From Rhodopseudomonas_A palustris_F (lineage in GTDB: Bacteria > Pseudomonadota > Alphaproteobacteria > Rhizobiales > Xanthobacteraceae), in NCBI RefSeq assembly GCF_000013745.1, contig NC_007925.1, positions 2,046,001 to 2,110,000 of the forward strand: a stretch of 64,000 bases of DNA, given 5' to 3'. Each line of letters begins with the position of its first letter. Position 1 is the first letter of the stretch. The notes under the pieces are model-generated. The model searched no databases and had not been told where the DNA came from. It worked only from the letters and a program-made list of their open reading frames with translations. The translations under genes were made by a program, and so were the position numbers. Below are positions 34,426-42,905 of this stretch, piece by piece.

Positions 34426-36300
34426 ATGAAACGCGCACGGTTTGCGTTGCTGCTTGCTGCGTCTGCGTTGACGCTGTCCGTTCCATCTGGGAACGCGGCG
34501 TTCGCCAATGACAAGCTGGTTGAATTGGCGAAAAGCAACCAGAATTGGGTGATGCCGGGGAAGAACTACAACTCCGACAATTTCAGCCCGATGACCCAGA
34601 TCGACGACAAGAACGTCAAGCAATTGAAGGCGGCCTGGAGCTTCTCGACCGGCCTGCTGCACGGCCATGAAGGTGCGCCGTTGGTGGTCGACGGCGTGAT
34701 GTACGTCCACACCTCGTTTCCCAACTATACGTTTGCACTCGACCTGAAGGACCCGGGCCACATCTTGTGGCAGCATAAGCCGAAGCAGGACCCCGCGGCG
34801 CGCTCGGTGGCGTGTTGCGATCTGGTCAATCGCGGCCTGGCCTATTGGCCGGGCGATGGCTCCACCCCGCCGCTGATCCTCAAGACCCAGCTCGACGGCA
34901 ATGTGTTGGCGCTCAACGCCAAGACCGGCGACGAATTCTGGAAAGTGGAGAACTCCGACATCAAGGTCGGCTCGACGCTGACCATCGCGCCTTATGTGGT
35001 GAAGGATCTGGTGCTGATCGGATCGTCGGGCGCCGAGCTCGGCGTGCGCGGCTACGTCACCGCCTATGACGTCAAGACCGGCGCGCAGAAATGGCGCTAT
35101 TACGCCACCGGGCCGGACGAGGACATCGGCCTGGCCGACGACTTCAACAAAGCCAATCCGCATTACGGCCAGAAGGGCCTCGGCACCGCGACCTGGGAAG
35201 GCGACGCCTGGAAGATCGGCGGCGGCACCAATTGGGGTTGGTACGCTTACGATCCCGGCACCGACCTGTTCTATTACGGCTCGGGCAACCCGGCGCCGTG
35301 GAACGAGACCATGCGGCCCGGCGACAACAAATGGACCATGACGATCTGGGGCCGCGACGCCGAAACCGGCAAGGCCAAGTTCGGCTACCAGAAGACCCCG
35401 CACGACGAGTGGGACTATGCCGGCGTCAACGTCATGATGCTGTCGGATCAGAAGGACAAGAACGGCAAAGCGCGCAAGCTGTTGACCCATCCGGATCGCA
35501 ACGGCATCGTCTATACGCTCGACCGCGAGAACGGCGAGCTGGTCTCGGCCGATAAGATCGACGACACCGTGAACGTCTTCACCCAGGTCGATCTGAAGAG
35601 CGGCGTCCCGATCCGGGTGCCGGAGAAGGCCACAAGGATGGATCACGTCGCTCGCGACGTCTGCCCGTCGGCGATGGGCTATCACAATCAGGGCCACGAC
35701 AGCTACGACCCGGATCGCCAGCTGTTTTTCATGGGCATCAACCACATCTGCATGGATTGGGAGCCGTTCATGCTGCCCTATCGGGCCGGCCAGTTCTTCG
35801 TCGGCGCCACCTTGTCGATGTATCCGGGGCCGAAGGGCGATCGCCAGAACTCGCTCGGGCTCGGCCAGATCAAGGCCTACAACGCCATCAGCGGCAAATA
35901 CAAATGGGAGAAGATGGAGAAGTTCGCGGTCTGGGGTGGCACGCTCGCGACCAAGGGCAATCTGGTCTTCTACACCACGCTCGACGGCTTCCTGAAGGCG
36001 CGGCACGCCGACACCGGCGAGTTGCTGTGGAAGTTCAAGCTGCCGTCCGGCGGCATCGGCTATCCGATGACCTACGAGCACGACGGCGTGCAATACGTCG
36101 CGGTGATGTACGGCGTCGGCGGCTGGCCGGGCGTCGGCCTGGTGTTCGATCTGCAGGATCCGACCGCCGGTCTCGGCGCGGTCGGCGCGTTCAAGGAACT
36201 GCAGAACTACACCCAGATGGGCGGCGGCGTGATGGTGTTCTCGCTCGACGGCAAGGGCCCCTATGACGACGTCAAGGTCGGCGAGTTCGAGGCCAACTGA
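34426..36300 (+). CDS. mxaF: Calcium-dependent methanol dehydrogenase large subunit MxaF
   Basis: A 624-residue periplasmic PQQ quinoprotein with a Sec signal (cleavage near AAFA-NDKLV). The vicinal disulfide pair that packs on PQQ is in SVACCDLVNRG. The catalytic Asp is in PHDEWDYAGVN. Two residues on is Ala, not the Asp that lanthanide-dependent XoxF enzymes carry, so this is the calcium MxaF type. C-terminal blocks such as MYGVGGWPGVGLVFDL and TQMGGGVMVFSL match MxaF. It oxidises methanol to formaldehyde and passes electrons to MxaG. It heads the mxaFJGI-RSACKLD cluster. Confidence 0.97.
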   Translation: MKRARFALLLAASALTLSVPSGNAAFANDKLVELAKSNQNWVMPGKNYNSDNFSPMTQIDDKNVKQLKAAWSFSTGLLHGHEGAPLVVDGVMYVHTSFPNYTFALDLKDPGHILWQHKPKQDPAARSVACCDLVNRGLAYWPGDGSTPPLILKTQLDGNVLALNAKTGDEFWKVENSDIKVGSTLTIAPYVVKDLVLIGSSGAELGVRGYVTAYDVKTGAQKWRYYATGPDEDIGLADDFNKANPHYGQKGLGTATWEGDAWKIGGGTNWGWYAYDPGTDLFYYGSGNPAPWNETMRPGDNKWTMTIWGRDAETGKAKFGYQKTPHDEWDYAGVNVMMLSDQKDKNGKARKLLTHPDRNGIVYTLDRENGELVSADKIDDTVNVFTQVDLKSGVPIRVPEKATRMDHVARDVCPSAMGYHNQGHDSYDPDRQLFFMGINHICMDWEPFMLPYRAGQFFVGATLSMYPGPKGDRQNSLGLGQIKAYNAISGKYKWEKMEKFAVWGGTLATKGNLVFYTTLDGFLKARHADTGELLWKFKLPSGGIGYPMTYEHDGVQYVAVMYGVGGWPGVGLVFDLQDPTAGLGAVGAFKELQNYTQMGGGVMVFSLDGKGPYDDVKVGEFEAN

Positions 36301-36311
36301 TCCTGATTGAG

Positions 36312-36339
36312 CCGCGGCGGTCGGCTTCGACCGCCGCGG
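36312..36339 (+). promoter_or_regulatory. Strong intercistronic hairpin mxaF-mxaJ
   Basis: A perfect 12-bp stem CCGCGGCGGTCG / CGACCGCCGCGG with a GCTT loop begins 12 nt after the mxaF stop. There is no T-run, so it is more likely to stabilise the abundant mxaF message, or cause partial attenuation, than to end transcription fully. Confidence 0.7.
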
Positions 36340-36373
36340 AACTCGCGGCCACGGCTCGCGACAGCGTCGATGA

Positions 36374-36405
36374 ACTCAGAGAATTCAAAACTCAGAGAAT
36401 TCAAA
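36374..36405 (+). repeat. Tandem 16-bp duplication before mxaJ
   Basis: ACTCAGAGAATTCAAA occurs twice in perfect tandem, ending 32 nt before the mxaJ ATG. Its AT-rich content contrasts with the GC-rich surroundings. It may be a recent slippage duplication or an unstructured ribosome-loading leader. Confidence 0.85.
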
Positions 36406-36437
36406 AAAGAAGACTGCTTCAGGGAAGGGACCGATCG

Positions 36438-37367
36438 ATGGATCGATGTGGTGGACAAATCCGCGAAGGACGAACCACGCGCCGCGCGCAAGGCGTGGCT
36501 TGGCGGTGCGGCGCGCTGCTGGTCGCATTGGGGCTCGGCTTTGTGCCGGCCTTGGCCTCGGACGAAGACCCCTATGCGGACGACAAGACCGTACTGCGGG
36601 TCTGTGCGGCGTCGGAGGAGGAGCCGTATTCGGTCAAGGACGGCAGCGGCTTCGAAAACAAGGTCGCCGAAGCCTTGGCCGCCGCGATGGGCCGCAAGGC
36701 GGTGTTCAAATGGTACAACAAGCCGGCGATCTATCTGGTGCGCGATCAGCTGTCGCTGAAGCTGTGCGACGTCGTCGTCGGCCTGGATACCGGGGACCAG
36801 CGGGTGCTGACCAGCGCGCCGTATTATCGGGCGCCCTATGTCTTCATTCAGCGCAAGGATTCCAAGCTCTCGATCAAGGACTGGAACAGTCCGGATCTGG
36901 CCAAGGCCGACAAGATCGGCTTCGTGCCGGGATCGCCGGCGCAGACCATGATGGAGAAGATCGGGCTGTTCAACGTGCATTTCAACTACATGCATTCGCT
37001 GACCGACTTCCAGGATCGCCGCAACAAATACACCCGGATCTCGCCGCGCCGCGTGGTCGGCGAGGTGGCCAACGGCACCGCCAATGCCGCGGTGATGTTC
37101 GCGCCGGAAGTCGCGCGCTACGTCAAGGCCAATGCCGAGTTGGCGATGACGGTGATCCCCGACGACAATGTCGGCGCCGATGGCGCGAAGATCCCGCATC
37201 ATTTCGACCAGTCGTTCGGCGTGCGCGAGGACGATCGCGAGCTGCGCGACGCCATCGACGCGGCGCTGCCCAAGGCGCGGCCGAAGATCGAGGCGATCTT
37301 GGCCGCGGAGGGCATTCCGCTGCTGCCGATGCCGAAGCCGCAGCCGCCACGGGGGCCGCGATCGTGA
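36438..37367 (+). CDS. mxaJ: MxaJ, periplasmic solute-binding-like protein for methanol dehydrogenase
   Basis: A 309-residue protein with an N-terminal signal (about residues 22-40, ending ALAS) and a type-2 solute-binding fold: VLRVCAASEEEPYSVKDGSG at the start, then GFENKVAEALAAAMG and DVVVGLDTGDQRVL. MxaJ is needed for assembly or stability of MxaFI and has been found with it. The aggga ribosome site is about 12 nt upstream. A Pro-rich tail (PMPKPQPPRGPRS) ends the protein. Confidence 0.93.
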   Translation: MDRCGGQIREGRTTRRAQGVAWRCGALLVALGLGFVPALASDEDPYADDKTVLRVCAASEEEPYSVKDGSGFENKVAEALAAAMGRKAVFKWYNKPAIYLVRDQLSLKLCDVVVGLDTGDQRVLTSAPYYRAPYVFIQRKDSKLSIKDWNSPDLAKADKIGFVPGSPAQTMMEKIGLFNVHFNYMHSLTDFQDRRNKYTRISPRRVVGEVANGTANAAVMFAPEVARYVKANAELAMTVIPDDNVGADGAKIPHHFDQSFGVREDDRELRDAIDAALPKARPKIEAILAAEGIPLLPMPKPQPPRGPRS

Positions 37368-37437
37368 GCCGCCAGCGGATCCGGACAACCACAAGCATCA
37401 GAATTACGATTGGGGCCTCACTGAGCCAGGAGTTGCG

Positions 37438-38058
37438 ATGAGAATGCCGTCATTCAACCGATCGATCGCGATCTCCGCCACCCTTGCGGTCGGCCTGCTG
37501 GCGCCGGTCGTGGCGTTGGGGCAGGAGGTGTTCCGCCACACCGTCACCGGCGAAGATCTGAAGATCATGGAGACCAGTCAGCCGAGCGGGCGCGATACCG
37601 AAGCGGTCCGCAACTTTCTCAACACCGGCGTCAATCCGTATACCGAGGTCAAGGAGCATCTGGCGAAAGGCGAGGAGACCTTTCTGTCGGCCTGCTCGGG
37701 CTGCCACGGTCATTTCGGCGAAGGCAAGATCGGTCCCGGTCTCAACGATTCCTATTGGACCTATCCGAAGAACAAGACCGACAAGGGCCTGTTCGAGACC
37801 ATCTACGGCGGCGCGCAGGGCATGATGGGGCCGCATCACGATCTCGAACTCGACGAGATCCTGACGGTGATGGCCTGGGTCCGGCATCTCTACACCGGAC
37901 CGGTCGACGAGGCGGATTGGCTGACTGCCGAGCAGAAGCGCACGTTCACGCGGTTCGCACAGAAGCACAAGGACGACGACACGGCCTGCTCCGGCCAGAC
38001 ATTCGAGCACGCCGATGCCGCAAATCACGACGTCAAACCGGAGAAAACAGCATGTTGA
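37438..38058 (+). CDS. mxaG: Cytochrome cL (MxaG), electron acceptor of methanol dehydrogenase
   Basis: A 206-residue exported monohaem cytochrome with a Sec signal (cleavage near ALG-QEVF). The haem site is CSGCH (around residue 87), and the likely sixth ligand Met lies in GGAQGMMGPHHD. It accepts electrons from MxaF and passes them to a class I cytochrome c. A good ribosome site (ccaggag) precedes the ATG. Its last codons overlap the mxaI start by 7 nt. Confidence 0.94.
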   Translation: MRMPSFNRSIAISATLAVGLLAPVVALGQEVFRHTVTGEDLKIMETSQPSGRDTEAVRNFLNTGVNPYTEVKEHLAKGEETFLSACSGCHGHFGEGKIGPGLNDSYWTYPKNKTDKGLFETIYGGAQGMMGPHHDLELDEILTVMAWVRHLYTGPVDEADWLTAEQKRTFTRFAQKHKDDDTACSGQTFEHADAANHDVKPEKTAC

Positions 38059-38348
38059 AGCCAACGGGTCTTGGTATTGCAGCCGCATTCCTCGTGGGAT
38101 CGCTTTCCGCGAGCGGTGCGCTCGCCTATGACGGCACCAAATGCAAGGCGCCCGGCAATTGCTGGGAGCCGAAGCCGGGCTACCCGGAAAAGGTCGCCGG
38201 CTCGAAATACGATCCCAAGCACAATGTCGCGGAGCTCAACAAGCAGTCTGACTCCATCAAGGCGATGGAGCAGCGCAATGAATTGCGCGTCGCCAATTTC
38301 AAGAAGACCGGAAAATGGGTCTACGAGGTCAACAAACTGCCGAAATGA
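38052..38348 (+). CDS. mxaI: Methanol dehydrogenase small subunit MxaI
   Basis: A 98-residue protein with a Sec signal ending GALA. The mature 73 residues begin YDGTKCKAPGNCWEPKPGYP, nearly identical to known MxaI proteins. They include the Cys pair of the disulfide and a long Lys-rich helix (FKKTGKWVYEVNKLPK). It forms the alpha2-beta2 enzyme with MxaF. MxaI accompanies only calcium-type enzymes, which confirms the MxaF call. Confidence 0.97.
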   Translation: MLKPTGLGIAAAFLVGSLSASGALAYDGTKCKAPGNCWEPKPGYPEKVAGSKYDPKHNVAELNKQSDSIKAMEQRNELRVANFKKTGKWVYEVNKLPK

Positions 38349-38396
38349 CCGACCTGCAATGATCGGTTAGATCGCGACCAAATTATCAGCTCCCAT

Positions 38397-38422
38397 GGGG
38401 GCGCGGTTCGCCCCCCTTTTTT
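38397..38422 (+). terminator. Intrinsic terminator between mxaI and mxaR
   Basis: A 7-bp stem GGGGGCG / CGCCCCC with a 5-nt loop is followed directly by six T. It lies 48 nt after the mxaI stop. It should end most mxaFJGI transcripts and leave low read-through into mxaR, or mxaR may have its own promoter. Confidence 0.9.
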
Positions 38423-38469
38423 ATTGCCTGGGTCATCCGATGATCGCAAGACCAGCAAAGGCGTTCGGC

Positions 38470-39510
38470 ATGGCTGGCGAGGAGCGGGTTGACGAGGACA
38501 CCGTCGACCTTGCGGCATGGCGCGACGCCGCGCTGCAATTCGAAGCCGAACTCGGCAAGGCAATTCTCGGCCAGCGGCGCGTGATCCATCTTTTGACCGT
38601 GGCGATCTTCGCCCGCGGTCACGTGCTGTTGGAAGGCGATGTCGGCGTCGGCAAGACCACCTTGCTGCGAGCCGCGGCGCGTTGCCTCGGCGGCAGTTAC
38701 CAACGCATCGAGGGCACCATCGATCTGATGCCGGCCGATTTGGTGTACTACACGTTTCTCGGCGAGGACGGCCGGCCGCGCGTCGAGCCGGGTCCGGTGC
38801 TGCGCAGCGGCGAAGATCTGGCGATCTTCTTCTTCAACGAGATCAACCGCGCCCGCCCGCAGGTGCATTCCTTGTTGTTGCGGCTGATGGCCGAGCGGAC
38901 GCTGAGCGCCTTCAACCGCGACTATGCGTTTCCGCACCTGTTGGTGTTCGCCGACCGCAACCGGGTCGAGCGCGAGGAGACGTTCGAACTCCCCGCCGCC
39001 GCGCGCGACCGTTTCCTGATGGAGATCGCGATCGACACTCCGGCCGATGCCGAGGTCCGCCGCTGCCTGATGTTTGACACAAGATTTCACGACGCCGATC
39101 GGCTGGTTGGCGAGCTGCGCCAGACGGTACCCGATCACCGGGCGCTGGACGGCGTCGGCCGTTCGATCCAGCGTCGGGTCGGCGCCAGCGAGGCGTTGCA
39201 GCTCTATGCACTCAAGCTGTGGGATGCGGTGCGCTATCCGGGACGCCACGGCATCAAGCTCGCCGGGCTCGACAGCGAGCGTTTGGTCGAAGCAGGCGCG
39301 AGCCCGCGCGGCATGAGCTTTCTGCTCCGCGCCGCCCGCGTCGTGGCCTGGCTCGACGGCCGCGACATGGTGGTGCCGGAAGATCTGCGCGAGGTGTTCT
39401 TCGAGGTGATGGCGCACCGGATCTTTCTCGATCCGATCCACGAGATGCGCCGCGCGGAGATCATGCCGGCGCTGATCCGTCAATTGTTCGAGACGGTGCC
39501 GGCGCCGTAA
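38470..39510 (+). CDS. mxaR: MxaR, MoxR-type AAA+ ATPase
   Basis: A 346-residue AAA+ ATPase of the MoxR family. Walker A is GDVGVGKTTLL, Walker B is AIFFFNEINRARPQ, and a C-terminal lid is recognisable. In methylotrophs MxaR, S, A, C, K and L are needed to put calcium into methanol dehydrogenase. The start at 38470 has AAAGG eight nt upstream. The in-frame ATG at 38395 lies in the terminator hairpin and 38440 has no ribosome site. Confidence 0.92.
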   Translation: MAGEERVDEDTVDLAAWRDAALQFEAELGKAILGQRRVIHLLTVAIFARGHVLLEGDVGVGKTTLLRAAARCLGGSYQRIEGTIDLMPADLVYYTFLGEDGRPRVEPGPVLRSGEDLAIFFFNEINRARPQVHSLLLRLMAERTLSAFNRDYAFPHLLVFADRNRVEREETFELPAAARDRFLMEIAIDTPADAEVRRCLMFDTRFHDADRLVGELRQTVPDHRALDGVGRSIQRRVGASEALQLYALKLWDAVRYPGRHGIKLAGLDSERLVEAGASPRGMSFLLRAARVVAWLDGRDMVVPEDLREVFFEVMAHRIFLDPIHEMRRAEIMPALIRQLFETVPAP

Positions 39511-39521
39511 CGTGGAGTGTG

Positions 39522-40397
39522 ATGATGGCAGATCCTGCGTCCCTGCGATCGGGATCCTCGCGCGATCTGCCTTACCGCGTGGCGTGGCGGGCCCGCGGCG
39601 TCCATGCCGGTGCGCATCGCGGTCGTTCCTCCGGAGCCGGCGGCTTGTTTCGCGACCTTGCCACGCTGTTGGAGGCACCCGATCCGCGACGGCTCGATTT
39701 GCGCGCCAGCGTGCGCGATCCGTTCGAGCAGCTTTATGTGCGGCGCTTCGAGAAAAGCACGGCGATCACCCTGTACGCGCTGGTCGACGTCTCGGCGTCG
39801 ATGGGTTTTGTCGGCAACATGCGCAAGCTCGAGGTGGCGGCGGCGATCTGCGCGGCGCTGGCGTTGTCGGCGCGGCGGATCGGCGACAGTTTCGGCGTGA
39901 TCGGCTGCGACCGCGAGATCGTGCCGGAGCTGCATTTTCCCGCCACGCGTTCGCGCGCCGGGGCAGCCGCCGCGGCGCTGTCGGCGTTCCGGCCAAAGCG
40001 GCGCGGCGCCGGCGGGTTGATCGACGCGGCGGCGCGGATTGCGGGACGGCGCAAATTGGTGCTGCTGATCTCGGACTTCCAGATCGAAGCCGACGAATTG
40101 AGCGCCGTGTTCGAAGCCTGTGCCGCGCACGACACCGTTCCGGTGCAGCTGATCGACAGCGCGGAATTGGTGAGCCTGCCACGCTGGGGATTGCTGCCGC
40201 TGGCCGATCTGGAGACGGGGCAGCGTCGATTGGTGCTGTTGCGCCCTTCGCTCAAAGCCGCCTGGGAGCGGGCGCGCGCCGAGCATGACGCCCGGCTCGA
40301 AGCGCTGGCCGCACGCTACGCCCGGGCGCCGTTGCGGATCGTCGACCGGCTGGACTGGGAGCGGCTCGCCGCGCATCTGATGGAGGCGCGCGGATGA
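39522..40397 (+). CDS. mxaS: MxaS, DUF58 protein
   Basis: A 291-residue cytoplasmic protein with the DUF58 / VWA-like core VRRFEKSTAITLYALVDVSASM and LVLLISDFQIEADE. Proteins of this type act with MoxR ATPases. It follows mxaR by 11 nt with a GGAG ribosome site and overlaps mxaA by 4 nt. Two adjacent ATGs (39522, 39525) could start it. Confidence 0.9.
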   Translation: MMADPASLRSGSSRDLPYRVAWRARGVHAGAHRGRSSGAGGLFRDLATLLEAPDPRRLDLRASVRDPFEQLYVRRFEKSTAITLYALVDVSASMGFVGNMRKLEVAAAICAALALSARRIGDSFGVIGCDREIVPELHFPATRSRAGAAAAALSAFRPKRRGAGGLIDAAARIAGRRKLVLLISDFQIEADELSAVFEACAAHDTVPVQLIDSAELVSLPRWGLLPLADLETGQRRLVLLRPSLKAAWERARAEHDARLEALAARYARAPLRIVDRLDWERLAAHLMEARG

Positions 40398-41293
40398 GGA
40401 CGCGCGGCCTTGTCGGATTTCTGCTGATGCTGTTGCTGATGTCGGTGCCGGCGAACGCCGCCGTGCATTGGCTGCGCATGGAGGAGCCGCGCAATTTCGG
40501 CTATTTCGTCGGCGATACGCTGCAGCGGCAGGCTTACATTCTGGTCGATCCCGAGGATACGCTGCAGGCCGCATCGTTGCCGAAACCCGGCCCGATCAGC
40601 TACTGGCTCGATCTCACCGGCGTCGCGGTCCGCGAAAGCCGCGCGCAGGGTGGCAAGCTCTACCGCGTCACGCTGGTCTATCAGAACTTCTACGTGCCGC
40701 TGGATCCGCGCAAGCTGACGATCCCCGAATGGCCGCTGCAGCTCAGCGATGGCGGCGGGGTGATCCCGGCCTTCGCCTTCACTGCCTCTCCGATCCGCGA
40801 ATTGTTTCCCGAGAAGAGCGGCGAGACCGTTGCGACTTTCCTCAAGCCTGACGCCAGAGCCACGCCGGTCAGCGCGGGATGGGCACCGCATGGGCTGGCG
40901 CTCAGCGCCGCGATCGCGCTGCTCACACTGGTGCTGCTGGCGTGGCACTATGCGTGGTGGCCGTTCGTGGCCCGGCCGGACCGGCCGTTTACCCGCGCCG
41001 CCCGCGTCATCGCCGGGCTGGCCGGCGATGCCGTCGCCGCGGTGGATTATCGCGCCGCCTTGCTGGCGCTGCACCGCGCCTTCGACGCCACCGCAAAGCG
41101 CCGGTTGCTCGCCGACGACGTCGACGGTTTCCTGGCCCAGCATCCGGAATTCGCCGCCTGTCGTGCCGAGGTCGTGCGATTCTTTCAAAGTTCCCGGGAC
41201 AGCTTCTTCGGAGGCCGCGCCACCGCATCGATGCCACTGCAGGCGGTGAAGACCCTCGCCGCACAGCTCGCGGCGGCGGAGCGGGCACGTTGA
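40394..41293 (+). CDS. mxaA: MxaA, membrane-anchored calcium-insertion factor
   Basis: A 299-residue protein with an N-terminal signal (GLVGFLLMLLLMSVPANA), a periplasmic beta-rich domain (LTIPEWPLQLSDGGGVIPAF), one membrane helix (about 172-190), and a C-terminal cytoplasmic domain. Its order and domains match MxaA of Methylobacterium/Paracoccus. It overlaps mxaS (ATGA) and mxaC (TTGA) by 4 nt each. Confidence 0.88.
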   Translation: MRTRGLVGFLLMLLLMSVPANAAVHWLRMEEPRNFGYFVGDTLQRQAYILVDPEDTLQAASLPKPGPISYWLDLTGVAVRESRAQGGKLYRVTLVYQNFYVPLDPRKLTIPEWPLQLSDGGGVIPAFAFTASPIRELFPEKSGETVATFLKPDARATPVSAGWAPHGLALSAAIALLTLVLLAWHYAWWPFVARPDRPFTRAARVIAGLAGDAVAAVDYRAALLALHRAFDATAKRRLLADDVDGFLAQHPEFAACRAEVVRFFQSSRDSFFGGRATASMPLQAVKTLAAQLAAAERAR

Positions 41294-42291
41294 AGGCGCT
41301 GGCGCTCAGCACGCCGGAGGTGCTCTGGCTTGCGCCGCTGGCGCTGCTGCCGCTCGCGGTCCGGCTTCATGTGCCGCAGGCCTTTCCGTCGCTGGCCGCA
41401 TTCGCCGGCGATCCGCTGTCCGCGGCGCTCGACGTTGGCCTGCGGCTCGCCGGATCGCTGGCGATCCTGGCGCTGCTGCTCGGCGCCGGCGGCCTGCATC
41501 TGGCGGGGCAGAGCAGTCAGCAGATCGGCAGCGGCGCCCATATCGTGCTGGTGATCGACCGTTCCAGCAGCATGGACGACAGTTTCGCCGGCAGCCGTCC
41601 GACCGCGGAGCAGGCGTCGAAATCGGCCGAGGCGCGGCGCTTCCTCCGATCGTTTGTTTCGATCGGCGAGCACGACATGTTCGGCGTCGCGATCTTCTCG
41701 ACGGCGCCGCTGCAGGCGCTGCCATTGACCAGCCACCGCGAGGCGGTGCTGGCCGCGATCGATGCGATCGATCGCCCCGGCCTCAGCGAGACCGACATCG
41801 CGCGCGGCATCGCCATGGCGCTGGCGATGCACGACGACGATCCGTCGGCGGCGTCGCGCGCCATCGTTCTGGTGTCGGACGGTGCCGGCGTGATCGATCG
41901 GCGGGTGCAGGAGAAACTACGCGCCGCATTCCGCAAACGCCCGATCAACCTGTATTGGGTGTTCCTGCGCACCGCCAATGCTCGCGGAATTTTCGAGCCG
42001 CCGGGCGCGGGGGAGCGGGACGTCCCGCAAGTGGCGCCGGAGCGGCATCTGCATCGGTTCTTCCAGAGTCTGAAAATTCCCTACCGCGCCTTCGAGGCGG
42101 AGCGCCCGGAATCGATCGGCGACGCGATTGCCGAGATCGCCCGGTTGGAACGCCATCCGATCGTCTACGCCGAGCGCAGCCCGGCGCGGAGCTTGAGTCG
42201 GCTGGCCTATGCGGTCGCGGCGCTGGCGCTGGCGCTGTTGGTCGCAGCGCGCTTCGCCGAGGTGCGTATCACCGCGGGACGGCTACCATGA
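41290..42291 (+). CDS. mxaC: MxaC, membrane VWA-domain protein (TTG start)
   Basis: A 333-residue protein with an N-terminal BatA-like membrane region and a VWA domain whose metal-ion site is IVLVIDRSSSMDDS, ending with a membrane helix near residue 310. The only start consistent with the domain edge is TTG at 41290, overlapping the mxaA stop (TTGA). The frame upstream is open, but that part is a shadow of mxaA. It is part of the MxaRSACKL calcium-insertion set. Confidence 0.87.
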   Translation: MKALALSTPEVLWLAPLALLPLAVRLHVPQAFPSLAAFAGDPLSAALDVGLRLAGSLAILALLLGAGGLHLAGQSSQQIGSGAHIVLVIDRSSSMDDSFAGSRPTAEQASKSAEARRFLRSFVSIGEHDMFGVAIFSTAPLQALPLTSHREAVLAAIDAIDRPGLSETDIARGIAMALAMHDDDPSAASRAIVLVSDGAGVIDRRVQEKLRAAFRKRPINLYWVFLRTANARGIFEPPGAGERDVPQVAPERHLHRFFQSLKIPYRAFEAERPESIGDAIAEIARLERHPIVYAERSPARSLSRLAYAVAALALALLVAARFAEVRITAGRLP

Positions 42292-42905
42292 GCATGCTGC
42301 GTCGTCGCCTGCAGCAGATTTGGCGCGCGACGTGGACCGCGCTGCGGGCGGCGCGGGGAGGGGCGCTCGTCGTGGTGCTGATCGCCGCGTTGGCCGGCAC
42401 GGCGGCCGTGATCGCGGCGATGATGGAGACCAACCGACAGAACGCGGTGGTTGCGCAATTGGCCGACGGCCGCGACGTGGCCGTCGATCCCGCCACCGCG
42501 CCCGATGCGCTGTTGCTGGCGCGGCATCATTTTCTCATTGTCCACGACCAGTTGGATGAGGCGCAGATCTTCGCCGAGATCGCGATCCCACGTGCCGCGC
42601 CGCATGTTCGCGCGCTGCTGCTGTACAATCTCGGCAATGCCCGGGTGCGGCAGGCGTTCGGCTATATCGAAAACGCCGATCTCGACCGCGCCGCCTCGTC
42701 GATCGGCCTTGCCAAGGCGAACTACCGGCAGGCGCTCGGCATCGAGCCGCAAGACTGGAATCTCAAACACAACCTCGACGTCGCGCAGCGCCTGGTGCGC
42801 GACCTGCCGCGCGGTTCGGCGTCGGAGGAGGACGAGCCGCCCCCAACCGACAAGGCCAAGCCGCTGTGGAGCGATCTGCCCGGTCTGCCGCGTGGCCTGC
42901 CATGA
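42288..42905 (+). CDS. mxaK: MxaK
   Basis: A 205-residue protein with one N-terminal membrane helix (about 26-46) followed by a helical repeat-like domain (VRALLLYNLGNARVRQAFGY and KANYRQALGIEPQDWNLKHN), similar to a single TPR unit. MxaK is one of the accessory proteins for active methanol dehydrogenase. The call relies on its place between mxaC and mxaL. It overlaps both by 4 nt. Confidence 0.85.
   Translation: MSMLRRRLQQIWRATWTALRAARGGALVVVLIAALAGTAAVIAAMMETNRQNAVVAQLADGRDVAVDPATAPDALLLARHHFLIVHDQLDEAQIFAEIAIPRAAPHVRALLLYNLGNARVRQAFGYIENADLDRAASSIGLAKANYRQALGIEPQDWNLKHNLDVAQRLVRDLPRGSASEEDEPPPTDKAKPLWSDLPGLPRGLP

Noticed and set aside
34182..34511. Possible small gene overlapping the mxaF leader
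   Set aside because: It runs out of frame into the mxaF signal peptide and its composition reflects the tandem repeats; no ribosome site.
34198..36093. 631-codon minus-strand frame opposite mxaF
   Set aside because: Antisense shadow of mxaF; no recognisable domain and no ribosome site.
34426..36300. Lanthanide-dependent XoxF
   Set aside because: The residue two positions after the catalytic Asp is Ala, not Asp, and mxaI with the full RSACKL set is present, so it is MxaF.
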